57,822 bases of DNA from Chloroflexota bacterium (GTDB taxonomy: Bacteria; Chloroflexota; Chloroflexia; QHBQ01; JADMIH01), in contig JADMIH010000004.1 in NCBI GenBank assembly GCA_015478675.1, forward strand, positions 1 through 57,822. Reading direction: 5' to 3'. The first letter of the stretch is position 1. Each line of letters starts with the position of its first letter. Below, piece by piece: positions 8,645 to 16,609 of this stretch. A program made the translations under genes and the position numbers. The notes beneath the pieces are model-generated. The model was given only the letters and a program-made list of their open reading frames with translations. It did not search any database and had not been told where the DNA came from.

Positions 8645-9478
8645 TTACATTCCTTTCATGCTGCCCATACTGCTCTCAGAGGCCGGGGCTCCCGCGCTCT
8701 GCGCGGTAGCTGCACTCAGGGCGGGCGCTGCCCCTGATCCCTTCCGGCTTACTTCCGCTTCAGATGCCAGGCTGTGCCCGCCCTTACCCAGTGCCCGCAC
8801 AGTGCCCATGCCATGCTTCAGCCCTACGGCTACCAGCCACGCATTCACCGGGTAGGCGACGACCAAGCCTGCGAGGGTGGCGAGCGACATCACGCCCCAG
8901 AAGCGGATTGAAGTGGCCTCCATCGCGCTGCCATCGAGGCTCATAAGTATCACCATTGTTGGGATCATCCCTGCCATCACGCTGTTCATTGACACCCACT
9001 CCGGCAGCAAGGAGCGCTTGACAGCTTGCAGATAAGAAAGCCCCATGATGTCTTTCATAAAGAGAGACTGGAAGATTAGCAGGCCGAACGCGAAGCCGAA
9101 AACGTACTCGGAGATCGAATCCAGCCACATCGGAAAACCAAGGGTCATGGTGACTACCGCCGCCACAATGATGCCTGTGGCATCGCCCGCGAGACAGTGG
9201 ATGGTGGAGCCAACGGCTTGCTTCCAGAGCGGCTGGATGAACTTCTCATGCGTCCCCGGCCTCGGCTCTTTACAGGAAAGAATGTAGATCGCTAAACCGA
9301 CAGGCCCTGTGTAAAGCGTCACAAGGAGCCAGCCCCACTTCATCACCGTCATCTCAGGATTGTTTGTAAAAGCGTCCCAGGCAACGTAAAGAGCCGAGAA
9401 CGCTACGAGGACAAACCACACTATCAATACGTTGTTTATCAGATCAGAGTTTGCCCCACTCGCTGTGTTCATGTTCAT
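8645..9478 (-). CDS. DUF4396 membrane protein
   Basis: 277 residues with about seven hydrophobic helices. GSTIHCLAGDATGIIVAAVV, EYVFGFAFGLLIFQSLFMK and SMNSVMAGMIPTMVILM match my memory of the DUF4396 family, whose members often sit beside copper genes; their biochemical role is not established. I chose the ATG at 9478 because GAGGAG lies eight bases upstream; a GTG nine bases earlier would have no spacing. First gene of a minus-strand group with the multicopper oxidase and probably DUF326. Confidence 0.75.
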   Translation of the reverse strand: MNMNTASGANSDLINNVLIVWFVLVAFSALYVAWDAFTNNPEMTVMKWGWLLVTLYTGPVGLAIYILSCKEPRPGTHEKFIQPLWKQAVGSTIHCLAGDATGIIVAAVVTMTLGFPMWLDSISEYVFGFAFGLLIFQSLFMKDIMGLSYLQAVKRSLLPEWVSMNSVMAGMIPTMVILMSLDGSAMEATSIRFWGVMSLATLAGLVVAYPVNAWLVAVGLKHGMGTVRALGKGGHSLASEAEVSRKGSGAAPALSAATAQSAGAPASESSMGSMKGM

Positions 9479-9719
9479 TTTGCTCACTCCTCTTCGTTTT
9501 ATCAGAGACTACACCACCGATTCTACTATGTTGCCCACGTAAATATAAATTATGTATGCAGCGCGCCACAAGTGCGACTAACTTTACCGCGGCATACATA
9601 TGAGGATAGCAATTTTCGTGCGCGGGTGTGAGCCAACAGTAATACGAGCCGCAAAGGCGCGCGGTTCTCTCGTGCCTCAATTTAGATGCAATCGCCCTGC
9701 TTACGAAGCTCCTAAACCG

Positions 9720-9748
9720 TTGACGACCACGAGCAATTACACTATAAT
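9720..9748 (+). promoter_or_regulatory. Sigma70-type promoter followed by a TTAGTAG element, upstream of the DUF3105 gene
   Basis: TTGACG (9720-9725) and TATAAT (9743-9748) are separated by exactly 17 bases. TTAGTAGAT (9752-9760) begins three bases after the -10 box and lies in the imperfect dyad ATCTGTTAGTAGAT. The promoter at 22369 has the same element at the same offset. This is in the 422-base gap between the divergent genes at 9478 and 9901; I see nothing else firm in 9479-9719 apart from AT-rich sequence near 9540. Confidence 0.7.
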
Positions 9749-9900
9749 CTGTTAGTAGATACCGCCAGCCGGTAGCCGTTTCACTCTACGGTTATACGTA
9801 TCTACAAGGTGCATCGGAGCGGGCTACCGGTGAATATAAGTGTGGTAAAAAGTATAAAACTATCTTCTTGCCGGAACTTTACGAGACGAGGAGCATCACT

Positions 9901-10638
9901 TTGAGCAGCAGGCACGGCACACAAACCCCCAATCAGAAGAGACAAGGACAAGGCCAAAAACAGCGACAAGGGCAGGGGCGCAAACAGAGCGCCTCCACAT
10001 CTCCGTCCGCAGCCACTCTGACCGCAGCCGCTCCGGGCACTAACCCGCAAGTGGCTGTAGACCAGGAGGCGAAGCGCGCAGCCAGGATGCAGAGGCAGAG
10101 TGAAGCGCGTGCCGCTGCGGAGCGGCGCAAGCGGAGGTCGTCGCTGCGCAACCTGGGAATAGCGGCAGCTGTGGTCCTACTCGTGGGAGGGGGCATTACC
10201 GCTCTTATCATCAACGAGGCGAGTAAGCCCGGACAATCAATAACACAGGAGCCTAGCACCCATATCGCCAGCGTAGACGCACCACACAGCTATAATACCG
10301 ACCCTCCTACATCGGGTCCTCACCTTATCAATTTAGCGGCCTGGGGCGTGAGCGCCCAGCCTGTGATAAAAGAGCAAGCGGTACATAATCTGGAGGATGG
10401 GGGTGTAGTAATTTACTATCAGCCCAACCTCGACAAGGCTACTGTGGACAATCTGGCTAAAGTGGTCGGCGGCTATGACACGCAGGTGCTAATGGCGCCT
10501 TACACGGGCCTCACGAACCCTATAGTACTGACCGCCTGGACGCGCATAGATCGCCTGAGCACATTTGATGAGGCGCGCGTAAAGCGCTTTATTGACGCAT
10601 ACAAGGGTAAAGATCATCACTTACAGAGCGGCAGTTAA
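9901..10638 (+). CDS. DUF3105 family membrane-anchored exported protein (first copy)
   Basis: 245 residues. A Gln/Arg-rich, then Ala/Arg-rich N-terminus precedes one membrane helix (LGIAAAVVLLVGGGITALII) and an extracytoplasmic DUF3105 domain with the family pattern NTDPPTSGPH, HNLEDGGVVIYYQP and a conserved ending (LTAWTRIDRL). TTG at 9901 has GAGGAG seven bases upstream, better than the in-frame ATG at 9868. A paralogue lies at 20220-20960. Followed after 59 bases by a BlaI-type regulator and an M56 peptidase on the same strand. Function of DUF3105 is unknown to me. Confidence 0.8.
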   Translation: MSSRHGTQTPNQKRQGQGQKQRQGQGRKQSASTSPSAATLTAAAPGTNPQVAVDQEAKRAARMQRQSEARAAAERRKRRSSLRNLGIAAAVVLLVGGGITALIINEASKPGQSITQEPSTHIASVDAPHSYNTDPPTSGPHLINLAAWGVSAQPVIKEQAVHNLEDGGVVIYYQPNLDKATVDNLAKVVGGYDTQVLMAPYTGLTNPIVLTAWTRIDRLSTFDEARVKRFIDAYKGKDHHLQSGS

Positions 10639-10697
10639 CAAAGATCGAGAGGCAGAGCAATCCCGAAATGGAACCGGAACGGGAAGAGGAGGATCTT

Positions 10698-11171
10698 ATG
10701 CCACGTCGCTGGACGCCGTACGATAGAATGAGCCGCCCACAGAGCAACAGCCTGCATAAGCTGCTTGGAGAGCTGGAAGTTGAAGTTATGGAGTTGATGT
10801 GGCTGCGCGGAGAAGCAGGTGAGGCTACTGTACGAGATATTACCACCGAAATAAGGAAGAGCAGGCCCGCAGCGTACACCACTGTGATGACTGTTATGGT
10901 GCATCTTGCAGAAAAAGGGCTGCTCAGGCGTACTGCTATAGACAAAAAGACACATATGTATCATGTGGCGCTAACGAAAGAGGAGTTCCTCGTACGTTGC
11001 AGCCAGCATATGGTCGATACGCTCGTCGCGGACTTTGGGGATCTGGTTTTGGCGCAGTTTCTGGAGGCTGTAGAGCAAGTCGAACCCAAGCACCTTGAGC
11101 GATTACACAAGCTCCTGGAGGAGGCAAAAGGGCAAGGAGTTGAGACGGCGGAGAGGGAGGAGAGAGGGTGA
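10698..11171 (+). CDS. BlaI/MecI/CopY-family transcriptional repressor
   Basis: 157 residues. The N-terminal winged helix has the family pattern LEVEVMELMWLRGEAGEATV then DITTEI and AAYTTVMTVMVHLAEKGLL; the C-terminal helical region is the dimerisation part. ATG at 10698 follows AGAGGAGGA; an earlier in-frame ATG at 10668 lacks such a site. The stop overlaps the start of the M56 peptidase (GTGA), the usual repressor/protease pairing of BlaI-BlaR1 systems, in which proteolysis inactivates the repressor. There is no beta-lactamase nearby, so the regulon is probably different; TTAGTAG elements at 9752, 22135 and 22401 are candidate operators. Confidence 0.88.
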   Translation: MPRRWTPYDRMSRPQSNSLHKLLGELEVEVMELMWLRGEAGEATVRDITTEIRKSRPAAYTTVMTVMVHLAEKGLLRRTAIDKKTHMYHVALTKEEFLVRCSQHMVDTLVADFGDLVLAQFLEAVEQVEPKHLERLHKLLEEAKGQGVETAEREERG

Positions 11172-12097
11172 GTGCGCAAGGGAGCTTCCGCCGGGTGCTG
11201 GTAGCGGCCCTCTCTATCACGCTGCTATTCATTGTAGCCATCGCCGGTCCGCTGATAGCAGGCAGCCTGCTAAGTAAGAAGGCCCCAGTTGGGCGAGACG
11301 ACCTGCTCGTTTGCCTCATGGTACCTACACCCTCCGACTGGCTCTCACACACCCTGAGCTACGCTATAGCGGCTGTACTGAGCGTCAGCCTCTTTGCAGC
11401 TCTTTGTTCTTTGCTGAGACAGTGGTATCGTACCAGGCGAATGATGCGAAGCTTGTTGCGCCTCCGCGTTAGTGCAGATGCTCAGGCCTGGGGCAGGTTG
11501 GCTATAGTAGAGATATATAGCCATCTCGACTTTATAGATACCGAGAGACCTTTAGCCTTTTGCTATGGGTGGGTACGACCGCGCATATGTCTGTCCAGGG
11601 GCGCGGTAGCAGGGTTACAGGTGCGAGAGGTAGAAGCCCTTCTCCTACACGAGTATCTGCACCTCTTGCACCGTGATCCTCTGAGAAGCGCGGTATCACA
11701 TGCCCTCTCTACCACCTTTTTTTTCCTGCCTGTTATCAAGGCCTGGCAAAAGCAATATCTGCTGGCCAAGGAGATAGAAGCTGATGAGTACGCGCTACGC
11801 ACTCAGGGGACCGACCGGCCTTTGCTGGCGGCCTTGTATAAGCTACTCATGCAGCAAGCTCATAAGGCTAACAAGCTAACCGGTGTGGGCGCTACAGGAG
11901 TGGGCGCGACTGACGCGATCAATCGGCGGCTAGACTACCTGCTGGATGGCGTCGCACCTGCGGGTCCGCATGTCACTTCCCTCTTTATCAGTTCTTTTGT
12001 AGTAGCGAGCATTACTAGCGTTGTGGCTATCACTATCTGGGCCGCAGTGTCCAGCGCCTTCTGGAATCAGGCTCACTCTCTTCTTGGAGGCTGTTGA
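11168..12097 (+). CDS. M56-family membrane metallopeptidase (BlaR1-like, no sensor domain)
   Basis: 309 residues. Membrane helices at about 9-33 and 61-82 and one near the C-terminus (about 275-298). The zinc-protease motif HEYLH (161-165) and the downstream acidic ligand region KEIEADEYAL (201-210) are intact. BlaR1 and MecR1 carry a C-terminal penicillin-binding sensor; this protein ends shortly after its last helix and has none, so any signal must be sensed differently. GTG start overlaps the repressor stop. Confidence 0.87.
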   Translation: MSAQGSFRRVLVAALSITLLFIVAIAGPLIAGSLLSKKAPVGRDDLLVCLMVPTPSDWLSHTLSYAIAAVLSVSLFAALCSLLRQWYRTRRMMRSLLRLRVSADAQAWGRLAIVEIYSHLDFIDTERPLAFCYGWVRPRICLSRGAVAGLQVREVEALLLHEYLHLLHRDPLRSAVSHALSTTFFFLPVIKAWQKQYLLAKEIEADEYALRTQGTDRPLLAALYKLLMQQAHKANKLTGVGATGVGATDAINRRLDYLLDGVAPAGPHVTSLFISSFVVASITSVVAITIWAAVSSAFWNQAHSLLGGC

Positions 12098-12122
12098 TCC
12101 TGACGCTCCAACATGGTATAAA
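12094..12122 (+). promoter_or_regulatory. Putative sigma70-type promoter for ccdA
   Basis: TTGATC (12094-12099) and TATAAA (12117-12122) with a 17-base spacer, beginning at the stop codon of the M56 gene. It would give ccdA its own transcript with a leader of about 135 bases. Confidence 0.45.
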
Positions 12123-12266
12123 TTATTTACAGTGCCCTGATAATCTCTTGGACGCCACTAATCGCCCCACGCTCGTGGTCGCCGCCTCCGAATTTGCAAA
12201 GCTCATATTTAGCGACTCGCATTGCGACATTTGTTTCTATATCCTGGAAGAAAGGTAAAGCAACCC

Positions 12267-13073
12267 ATGGGAATCGAAGCTCCTTCTCTCTTGATAGCTC
12301 TGTTCGCGGGCCTTGTTTCGTTCCTCTCGCCGTGTGTGCTGCCCCTTGTGCCTGCATACATCGGCTATATGAGCGGCCCGGCTCTCGCAGCCGCTAGAGG
12401 CGATGCCGTAGTTACAGGACGCGGTGGGGCTGCTACTGCCACCATGTCCAGCAGTTCAGCACGGTGGGTCGTACTGGGGCACGCACTGCTTTTTGTGTTG
12501 GGCCTAACGGTGGTCTTCGTGGTGGTGATAGGAGGGCTGGCAGGCACCTTCAGCTATTTGTTGAAAGGCAACATCAGGGTGCTACAACAGATTATGGGTG
12601 TGGTGCTGGTGGTCTTCGGCCTCCACACGGTGGGCGCTATAAATATACCCTTCCTGAACTATACACGCCGGCTGGAGATCCGCCCTGCCAGCAATCTGGG
12701 GTACTTACGCTCTCTGTTGATAGGTATGGGCTTCGGTATAGGGTGGACACCCTGTATTGGGCCAACGTTAGGAATTATTTTCACGCTCGCATTGAACGGC
12801 CAGCAATCACAGGCTTTCCTGCCGGCGCTCGCCTACTCACTAGGTCTTGGTATACCTTTCTTGCTAACGGCTATGGCCATGGGCCGTATTTCTGTGGGCC
12901 TCAAGAGGCTGACCAGGCGTACTTACTCGCTGAAGCTAGGAGAGTGGCCGCTCATAAGGGACGTTAATGTGATCTCGCTTGTCAGTGGCGTGTTGCTGGT
13001 GGTAATGGGCTTCCTCGTTTTCACCAACTCCCTTTCCCTCTTCCAGCGCATAGCGCCCAACTTCGGAATATAA
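12267..13073 (+). CDS. ccdA: CcdA/DsbD-type thiol-disulfide electron transporter
   Basis: 268 residues, six predicted membrane helices. The two redox cysteines characteristic of CcdA are present in LVSFLSPCVLPLVPAYIGY and GIGWTPCIGPTLG. The family passes electrons from cytosolic thioredoxin across the membrane to extracytoplasmic thioredoxin-like proteins; the three TlpA-like proteins at 21.2-24.5 kb are natural partners, and CcdA is a usual companion of cytochrome c maturation. ATG at 12267 was chosen because the protein then starts with the conserved first helix; an AAAGG lies 11 bases upstream. Confidence 0.92.
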   Translation: MGIEAPSLLIALFAGLVSFLSPCVLPLVPAYIGYMSGPALAAARGDAVVTGRGGAATATMSSSSARWVVLGHALLFVLGLTVVFVVVIGGLAGTFSYLLKGNIRVLQQIMGVVLVVFGLHTVGAINIPFLNYTRRLEIRPASNLGYLRSLLIGMGFGIGWTPCIGPTLGIIFTLALNGQQSQAFLPALAYSLGLGIPFLLTAMAMGRISVGLKRLTRRTYSLKLGEWPLIRDVNVISLVSGVLLVVMGFLVFTNSLSLFQRIAPNFGI

Positions 13074-13320
13074 GAATATATCGTTTGCGGCGGGCGACTG
13101 CCGGTCACCCGGGAAGGGAACCCTGATAGCGGAACGGCCAGGAGCTACCTCGCTAGCAGCCTCACCCTGCACTTTGCGCCCTCCCCAGCTATTTCGTTAG
13201 CGTGCAGCCTCTTGTCGAGCGAGGTTGACAGCGTTGTGGTGTGCTGTCAAGCTATGTACTAGCCGCTCGTTGTGCCCGCAAGGTAAGCAAGTCGATGGCT
13301 TCCAGTGCTCTCCTGGGGTA

Positions 13321-14124
13321 TCAACGGATGAGGCTCACACGGAGGAGCTTCCCGATCCCGAAGGTTAGCCCTGCGGCTGCCATACCGAAGAGGAGCTGCC
13401 TTATTGCCGAAAATAGCGCTCCACGCCCCGTCAGCCGGCTGATGACAGCGCCGACGATCAAGAGCGCAACGCCGCTCGCAACCAGGCTGCCTATCACCGC
13501 CACCATCCCCGATAGAAAGATGAATGGAGCAACGGGCACAATAGCCCCCACTGTAAATAGCACGCCCGACGCGCCGGCAGCCTGCCACGCCGAACCACCC
13601 AGGTCATCCGGGTTGATGCCAAGCTCCTCTCGCGCCATCGTGTCAAGAGCGCGATCAGGGTTCTTCATCAATTGAGTCGCCACCTGTTGCGCCAGGTCCT
13701 GCGATAAACCTTTAGCCTCATACATCTCCACAAATTCTTTGTGCTCAAGTTGCGGTATCAGCGTCAGGTGCTGCTTCTCTATCTGTAGCTGCCGTGTGTG
13801 TAGCTCCCGCGCACTTTGCACCGAGAGCCATTCCCCCATCGACATAGCCCAGGCCCCCGCGAGCAGCCCCGCCAGGCCGGTGATAAGTATCGCTCTCGCC
13901 TCCAACCCCGCTCCTGCCACACCCATCACCAGGCTCAGATTCGATACCAGCCCATCGTTGACGCCCAGCACTCCTGCCCGCAGCACGTTCCCACCAATAA
14001 CGCTCTCATGGCTCTCCAGCTTGGGACCTGAAGCGCCCTCCGCAGGCGCGGTATCCTGAGCCGTCTCGGTGGTGGATAGTGCCGGAGAGAGAGGTTCCGC
14101 ACTTTTCGCCGGTTCTTCTGGCAT
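13321..14124 (-). CDS. VIT1/CCC1-family membrane transporter (iron/manganese type)
   Basis: 267 residues. The N-terminal tail is low-complexity (Pro/Ala/Glu), followed by GVNDGLVSNLSLVMGVAGAG and AGAWAMSMGEWLSVQSARE, both hallmark sequences of the VIT/CCC1 family, a central cytosolic metal-binding-like region (EMYEAKGLSQDLA, REELGINPDDL), and three C-terminal helices. ATG at 14124 has AAGGAG nine bases upstream. Fe(II)/Mn(II) transport is inferred from the family. It is downstream of the decayed CDF gene, on the same strand. Confidence 0.88.
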   Translation of the reverse strand: MPEEPAKSAEPLSPALSTTETAQDTAPAEGASGPKLESHESVIGGNVLRAGVLGVNDGLVSNLSLVMGVAGAGLEARAILITGLAGLLAGAWAMSMGEWLSVQSARELHTRQLQIEKQHLTLIPQLEHKEFVEMYEAKGLSQDLAQQVATQLMKNPDRALDTMAREELGINPDDLGGSAWQAAGASGVLFTVGAIVPVAPFIFLSGMVAVIGSLVASGVALLIVGAVISRLTGRGALFSAIRQLLFGMAAAGLTFGIGKLLRVSLIR

Positions 14125-14164
14125 ACTCACAAACTCCTTGTTCTCAGCCACTCTAACTGCCAAT

Positions 14165-14197
14165 CCTGAATGCAACCTGAGTGTAGCCTGAGTGTAG
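14165..14197 (+). repeat. Three tandem 11-bp repeats upstream of the VIT-family gene
   Basis: Units CCTGAATGCAA, CCTGAGTGTAG, CCTGAGTGTAG, followed by CCTGATAC. They lie 41 bases upstream of the VIT-family start, on the promoter side, and could bind a regulator. Confidence 0.6.
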
Positions 14198-14214
14198 CCT
14201 GATACCCCTACTGC

Positions 14215-15485
14215 TCAAGAAGTGCGCACAGGTTTCGCGTGGTGCTCGGTCCGGCTGTGGGCATCTTCGCCACTGTGCCCGCACGGGTCCACATGTACAT
14301 TGACCACCGCCAGCTTGGGCTGTGCGTGGAACAGGGCATGGCGCACTTCCTCAACTATCCTGTGGCTCTCCCTGATCGGAAGGTCCTCGTCCACTATGAT
14401 GTGCAGCTCGGTTTGCAGCCCGTGGCCCAACCATCGGACTCGCACGTCATGGGCATCTTCTGCCCCTGGTACGCTTGCCGCGGTCTGCTCAATGCTCTCC
14501 AATATTTCGGGGTCTATGGCGTCCATGAGCCTGCGATACATTGTGAGGGCTGTGTCTGTAACTATAAATAGTATAGCAATTGTGATCAGCATACCAACAA
14601 TAGGATCGGCAAGGGGGAAGCCCAGCAGGCTGCCTATTGCGCCGAATAGCACGGCCAGCGATGTTATTCCGTCCACCCTGGCGTGCTGCCCGTCTGCGAT
14701 GAGAGCGGCCGAGCCTATCTCCTTACCTACACGGATGCGAAAGACCGCCACCCCTTCATTGCCCGCGAAACCGACTATCGCGGCCACAACGACCCACCAG
14801 ACGTTGGTTGCTCAAGGGCTGCGGGTTCAAGAACTTCTGGTAACTCTCCCAGTCTGCTACTAAGGAGCTCGCGAAGATCACGAAGACGATTACCACACCC
14901 GCTACATCTTCCGCCCGGCCTTATCCGTAGGTGTAGCGGCGGCTGGCGGCACGCCTGCCTAGAACAAAAGCTATACCCAACGGAATAGCGGTAAGGGCGT
15001 CCGAGAAGTTGTGTATCGTATCGGCCAGTAGCGCTACACTGCCACTGATAAGCACTATCACCAGTTGAAACAGGGCTGTAGCGCCAAGCCCAGCCAGGGA
15101 GACTTTGAGCGCCTATAGACCCCGGTCGCTGGTCTCCATTGCCGTATCGACGTTCACGCCCCCGTGGCTGTGCCCGTGCGCGAAGGGTAGCAGTTCGCGC
15201 AGCCACCCCAGCGGACCTTCAGGGTGATCGGGGTGATCATGGCCGTGACCGTGGCCATCACCGTGGCCATCGCCCCCGTCAGTATCGTGCTCGTGGCCGT
15301 GGTCCGCAGCGTCAGCATGCGCATGGTCTGGCTGTTAGCAGGAGAAACGGCAGGGTTGTGACTATGAGCCGCTTTACTGTCGCCGTGCTCATGCTCATGC
15401 GCGTCGGCAGGCGTTGCAAGACCGTCAGCGTGGGGTGGCGGTGGCCTTCGTGCTCACCGGCGTGAGAATGCTCTTGTTCTTTCAA
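14215..15485 (-). pseudogene. Decayed cation diffusion facilitator (CDF) metal exporter
   Basis: On the minus strand the sequence encodes a CDF exporter in broken pieces. A His-rich N-terminus (runs of HGHGHDH type, about 15160-15470) is spread over at least three frames. Then KVSLAGLGATALFQLVIVLI and ADTIHNFSDALTAIPLGIAF (metal-site HNFSD) are in frame but preceded by an in-frame TAG and followed by a TAA inside the YTYG motif. A further frameshift near 14800 separates these from an intact C-terminal part (14215-14787; DGQHARVDGITSLAVL and the cytoplasmic domain). At least two stops and about three frameshifts make the full protein impossible. It follows the ArsR/SmtB gene as an exporter would. 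Assembly errors are the alternative explanation, but several would be needed. Confidence 0.85.
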
Positions 15486-15550
15486 GTTACTTTGACGCCC
15501 TACTGATATATGTATTACTCAGCGACTGCTTTGCGTCGGTCTACGCACCA

Positions 15551-16003
15551 TTAGGGATGATCTGGCCGTTCCTGTAGCAGGTGATCGGCGTGGTACTCGG
15601 CCTCTCTGAACAGAACATCAAGATGGTGGTTGACGAGCGAGTAAAAGATGACAGTACCTTCTCGCTCTCCTTTGACCAGGCGCCGGGTGCGCAGCAAGCG
15701 CATCTGATGAGAGACCGCCGACTCGGAGACACCTACCAGTATCGCAAGGTCACGCACACACAAGCGGCGCCTGCTGAGCGCATACAGTATCCGTGCACGG
15801 GTAGGATCGGCGAGCGCCTCGAAGGTCTCCACCACCAGCGCCACTATCCCCTCGGACGGTATATCGACGCGCGCTTCGGCCACCGCCTCGGGCTCAATAG
15901 CAGTCAACTGGGTATGCCTTCGTTGCCTTAACATCTGGTCACCTGCGTCCTTACCATCACTCTGCCCTTTTACAGTTCCTCTTGACGGCAACTGGTGCAA
16001 CAT
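15551..16003 (-). CDS. ArsR/SmtB-family metal-responsive repressor
   Basis: 150 residues with a winged helix (ALADPTRARILYAL, LAILVGVSESAVSHQMRLL) matching SmtB/CzrA-type sensors. The last helix carries HHLDVLFREAEYHADH, a His/Asp arrangement like the alpha-5 zinc site. A promoter with an overlapping dyad lies just upstream. The start is uncertain: ATG at 16003 fits the promoter (short leader) but has a poor ribosome site; ATG at 15934 has AGGTG upstream and gives 127 residues, near the family norm. Its likely target, the CDF exporter next door, is broken. Confidence 0.87.
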   Translation of the reverse strand: MLHQLPSRGTVKGQSDGKDAGDQMLRQRRHTQLTAIEPEAVAEARVDIPSEGIVALVVETFEALADPTRARILYALSRRRLCVRDLAILVGVSESAVSHQMRLLRTRRLVKGEREGTVIFYSLVNHHLDVLFREAEYHADHLLQERPDHP

Positions 16004-16026
16004 ATCGCCGTTGCCTGCGTTATAGC

Positions 16027-16082
16027 TTATATGAGTAGATGCTCACATATTGTATAATATCTATCCAGGCAGCTTTTGTCAA
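16027..16082 (-). promoter_or_regulatory. Promoter and ArsR/SmtB-type operator of the repressor gene
   Basis: Read on the minus strand: TTGACA (16082-16077), a 17-base spacer, TATTAT (16059-16054). The predicted start point (about 16047) lies inside the dyad ATATGAG-N8-CACATAT (plus strand 16029-16050), which has the spacing of SmtB/ArsR operators. This is a textbook autorepression layout. Confidence 0.8.
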
Positions 16083-16095
16083 GCTAGCCCCATGG

Positions 16096-16149
16096 GTAAA
16101 TGTTCAGAATAACTCATGACCCTTCGGGTCACCAACTGGGCATGAAAGT
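16096..16149 (+). mobile_element. Terminal fragment of a MITE-like element
   Basis: Begins GTAAATGTTCAGAATAACTC and contains the short palindrome TGACCCTTCGGGTCA. Its reverse complement matches the right end of the element at 41096-41352. The element at 16150-16372 is inserted directly after it. Confidence 0.65.
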
Positions 16150-16372
16150 GTAACTGTTCAGAGTAAGGGTGGAGCAATCTTCAAGGAGTAGCTATGGAGG
16201 CGTACCCTCACCTACCCTCACCTACCCTCACCTACCCTCACCTACCCTCACCTACCCCTCACCTACCCTCACCTACCCTCACCTACCCTCACCTACCCTC
16301 ACCCCCAACCCCCTCTCCCATGAAGGTAGAGGGGGCTAGGCTGGCCCATCCACCCTTAGTCTGAACGCTTAC
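16150..16372. mobile_element. MITE-like element with flanking direct repeats
   Basis: The left end GTAACTGTTCAGAGTAAGGG is followed by GTGGAGCAA; the right end reads ...AGTCTGAACGCTTAC. The sequence CATGAAAGT occurs immediately before (16141-16149) and immediately after (16373-16381), a target-site duplication of 8-9 bases. There is no coding capacity. The interior holds ten tandem decamers and half of the family's characteristic CCCCTCTCCCATGAAGG palindrome. Same family as the copies at 35193, 41096 and 52702. Confidence 0.8.
16203..16303. repeat. Ten tandem decamers (TACCCTCACC)
   Basis: Five exact units of TACCCTCACC, one 11-base unit with an extra C (16253-16263), then four more exact units. 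The array lies inside the MITE-like element and reads on into its CCCCAACCCC core. It looks like slippage expansion; length may differ between strains. Confidence 0.95.
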
Positions 16373-16381
16373 CATGAAAGT

Positions 16382-16575
16382 AGGCTGCTGAGAGCCTATT
16401 TTCAGAAGAATAGGGTGCAAGGGCCAAGCTCCTGAGAGGGTTACAGGGGTGTCCCTTGTGCACTCACCATGCACAAAGCCCCTCTCCCCTTGTGGGAGAG
16501 GGGTTGGGGGTGAGGGCAGGTGTACCCGCACAGGCACGACTTGGACTTTGTTCTACCCTTACTCTGAACAGTTAC
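16382..16575. mobile_element. Right part of a second MITE-like element
   Basis: Contains the family core (CCCCTCTCCCCTTGTGGGAG then AGGGGTTGGGGGTGAGGGCA) and ends TACCCTTACTCTGAACAGTTAC, the inverse of the left terminus at 16150. Together with 16096-16149 it may be one older element split by the 16150-16372 insertion. No target duplication is visible around the outer ends. It ends 34 bases before the PIG-L start, so it may supply or disrupt that promoter. Confidence 0.65.
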
Positions 16576-16609
16576 CCTATGCGCTATGGGAGACAAAGGA
16601 GAGGTAGTT

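Noticed and set aside
14775..15206. 143-codon minus-strand frame as an independent gene
   Set aside because: It is the wrong frame of the decayed CDF gene; the CDF motifs read in another frame across the same bases.
16203..16303. Possible CRISPR array (regular short repeats)
   Set aside because: Units are contiguous 10-mers without spacers, and the array lies inside a transposon-like element.
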